From NCBI GenBank assembly GCA_035304345.1, contig DATGQE010000006.1, positions 1 to 64,000 of the forward strand: a stretch of 64,000 nucleotides of DNA, read 5' to 3'. The position numbers were made by a program, and so were the translations under genes. Source of the stretch: IDS-8 sp035304345. GTDB lineage: Bacteria > Pseudomonadota > Gammaproteobacteria > Steroidobacterales > Woeseiaceae. Of this stretch, positions 63,165 through 64,000 are shown piece by piece (position 1 is the stretch's first letter; the number at the start of each line of letters is the position of its first letter). Below the pieces are notes generated by a model. The model ran no database searches and had not been told where the DNA came from. It saw only the letters and a program-made list of their open reading frames with translations.

Positions 63165-63650
63165 ATGACCGCTATCCGACTGCCGATCGTGTGCATGGCC
63201 GTGCTCACCGCGGGCTGCCAGCCGACACCGGGGGCGCAGGCTTCCGCCGGGGCCGCGCAGGCGAGCGCCCCGGTGGTCGAGTACATTGCCGGGCCCGGCC
63301 TGGAGAACCTCGACCTGCCGTTCTCGTCGGCCGTGCGCGTCGGCCACACGCTGTACGTCTCCGGCATGATCGGCAACCTGCCCGGCACGCTCGAGCTCGC
63401 GCCCGGCGGCATACAGGGCCAGACCCGGCAGGCGCTCGAGAACATCGCGGCGACGCTCGAGCACGCGGGCTCCTCGATGGATCGTGTCGTCAAGTGCACC
63501 GTGTTCCTCGCCGACATGGGCGAATGGCAGGCGATGAACGAGGTCTACGTCACGTTTTTCGAGAACAAGCCCGCCCGCAGCGCGCTGGGTGCGAACGGTC
63601 TCGCGCTCGATGCGCGCGTCGAGATCGAGTGCATCGCGACGATCGGCTGA
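63165..63650 (+). CDS. RidA (YjgF/UK114) family protein with lipoprotein signal
   Basis: A 161-residue protein. Residues 1-18 form a lipoprotein signal with lipobox LTAGC; a short Ala/Ser linker follows, then a Rid domain: FSSAVRVGHTLYVSGMIGN, QTRQALENIAATLEHAGSS, VVKCTVFLADMGEWQAMNEV and ARVEIECIATIG with the active-site Arg. Cytoplasmic RidA hydrolyses reactive enamines and imines; here the protein is periplasmic or membrane-anchored, so its task may be to deal with products of the adjacent oxidoreductase. Twenty-five bases downstream of the GMC gene, likely the same transcript. Confidence 0.87.
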   Translation: MTAIRLPIVCMAVLTAGCQPTPGAQASAGAAQASAPVVEYIAGPGLENLDLPFSSAVRVGHTLYVSGMIGNLPGTLELAPGGIQGQTRQALENIAATLEHAGSSMDRVVKCTVFLADMGEWQAMNEVYVTFFENKPARSALGANGLALDARVEIECIATIG

Positions 63651-63751
63651 GTCGCTTCGCGTACGGTCGGGCATCGCTGCCGTTCCCGGCGTCGCCCACA
63701 GGCGCCGGCGTGCGGTAGGATGGCGCGTCTCACAACCACAGGGAAGGCAGG

Positions 63752-64000
63752 ATGACGGAACGGGTACAGCTGCTCGGGATCAGCAATGCAATCGTGGACG
63801 TGCTCGCGCACGTGGACGAAGCCCTGCTCGCGAGGATCGATGCACCGCGCGGCTCGATGACGTTGATCGACGAGCACAAGGCCCGTGAGGTCTACGGTTT
63901 GATGGGACCCGCGACCGAGGTATCCGGCGGCTCCGTCGCCAACACCGTCGCCAATTTTGCGAGCCTCGGCGGCCGCGCCGCGTACATCGGCCGGGTCAAG
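63752..64000 (+). CDS. PfkB/adenosine-kinase-like carbohydrate or nucleoside kinase, 3'-truncated by the window end
   Basis: The first 83 residues are visible. LLGISNAIVDVLAHVDEALL opens the fold; GSMTLIDE and VSGGSVANTVANFASLGG are the N-terminal PfkB signature, with the GG hinge and Asn pair; AAYIGRVK follows. The nearest match by motif is the adenosine/ribokinase-like group. The ATP and catalytic Asp motifs lie beyond the window. GGGAAGGCAGG precedes the ATG. Confidence 0.88.
   Translation, partial: MTERVQLLGISNAIVDVLAHVDEALLARIDAPRGSMTLIDEHKAREVYGLMGPATEVSGGSVANTVANFASLGGRAAYIGRVK

Overview
This window is GC-rich, densely coded chromosomal DNA from a Gram-negative bacterium. LpxA, TonB receptor/FecI/FecR signalling, Rnk, lipoproteins, a kinase-linked ECF sigma factor and GTAG-headed REP repeats together suggest a gammaproteobacterium near Xanthomonadales, Nevskiales or Steroidobacterales. 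That placement is an inference; there is no rRNA or tRNA gene to test it. I see no insertion sequence, prophage or CRISPR array, and no gene-free stretch over 300 bases.

Layout: 1-8.4 kb holds small exported or membrane proteins, a Ser/Thr kinase overlapping an ECF sigma factor, and stand-alone MAPEG, DUF488 and YSC84 genes. 8.5-19.1 kb is a complete five-enzyme histidine-utilisation locus: hutF-hutC-hutU-hutH-hutG on the minus strand, divergent from hutI, with a HutC-type palindrome between. The minus arm continues without a break into a sulfite-oxidase-like enzyme and its cytochrome c; hutI continues into an exported amidohydrolase. 19.2-27.3 kb has a transporter-thiolase-nitroreductase operon, rnk, a LOG-family gene, two head-to-head phosphoribosyltransferase paralogues and mug. 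27.4-31.3 kb is a surface-glycolipid locus (lpxA, a DUF374 acyltransferase, gnnA-like and gnnB-like genes) that could make amide-linked lipid A. 31.5-41.3 kb is a mixed set (alpha/beta hydrolase, amidinotransferase, DoxX, PadR-controlled membrane protein, mmuM, L,D-transpeptidase, serine hydrolase).

41.3-60.8 kb encodes purine breakdown from guanine to glyoxylate: guaD, allA, alc, uraD, puuE, puuD, xdhCBA, uraH, all on the minus strand. It is split by a 7-kb plus-strand module (43.4-50.4 kb): FecI-type sigma, FecR, an STN-TonB receptor, a glycerophosphodiester phosphodiesterase and a glycerol-3-phosphate-type transporter. This reads as a surface-signalled system for scavenging glycerophosphodiesters and is the most interesting candidate system here. 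The right end has a two-subunit GMC oxidoreductase, a lipoprotein-like RidA and a truncated PfkB kinase.

A dispersed GTAGG/ATAGG-headed palindromic repeat sits at many gene ends and supplies the TAG stop codon of eight genes. All family assignments come from reading translated motifs; no database search was run.
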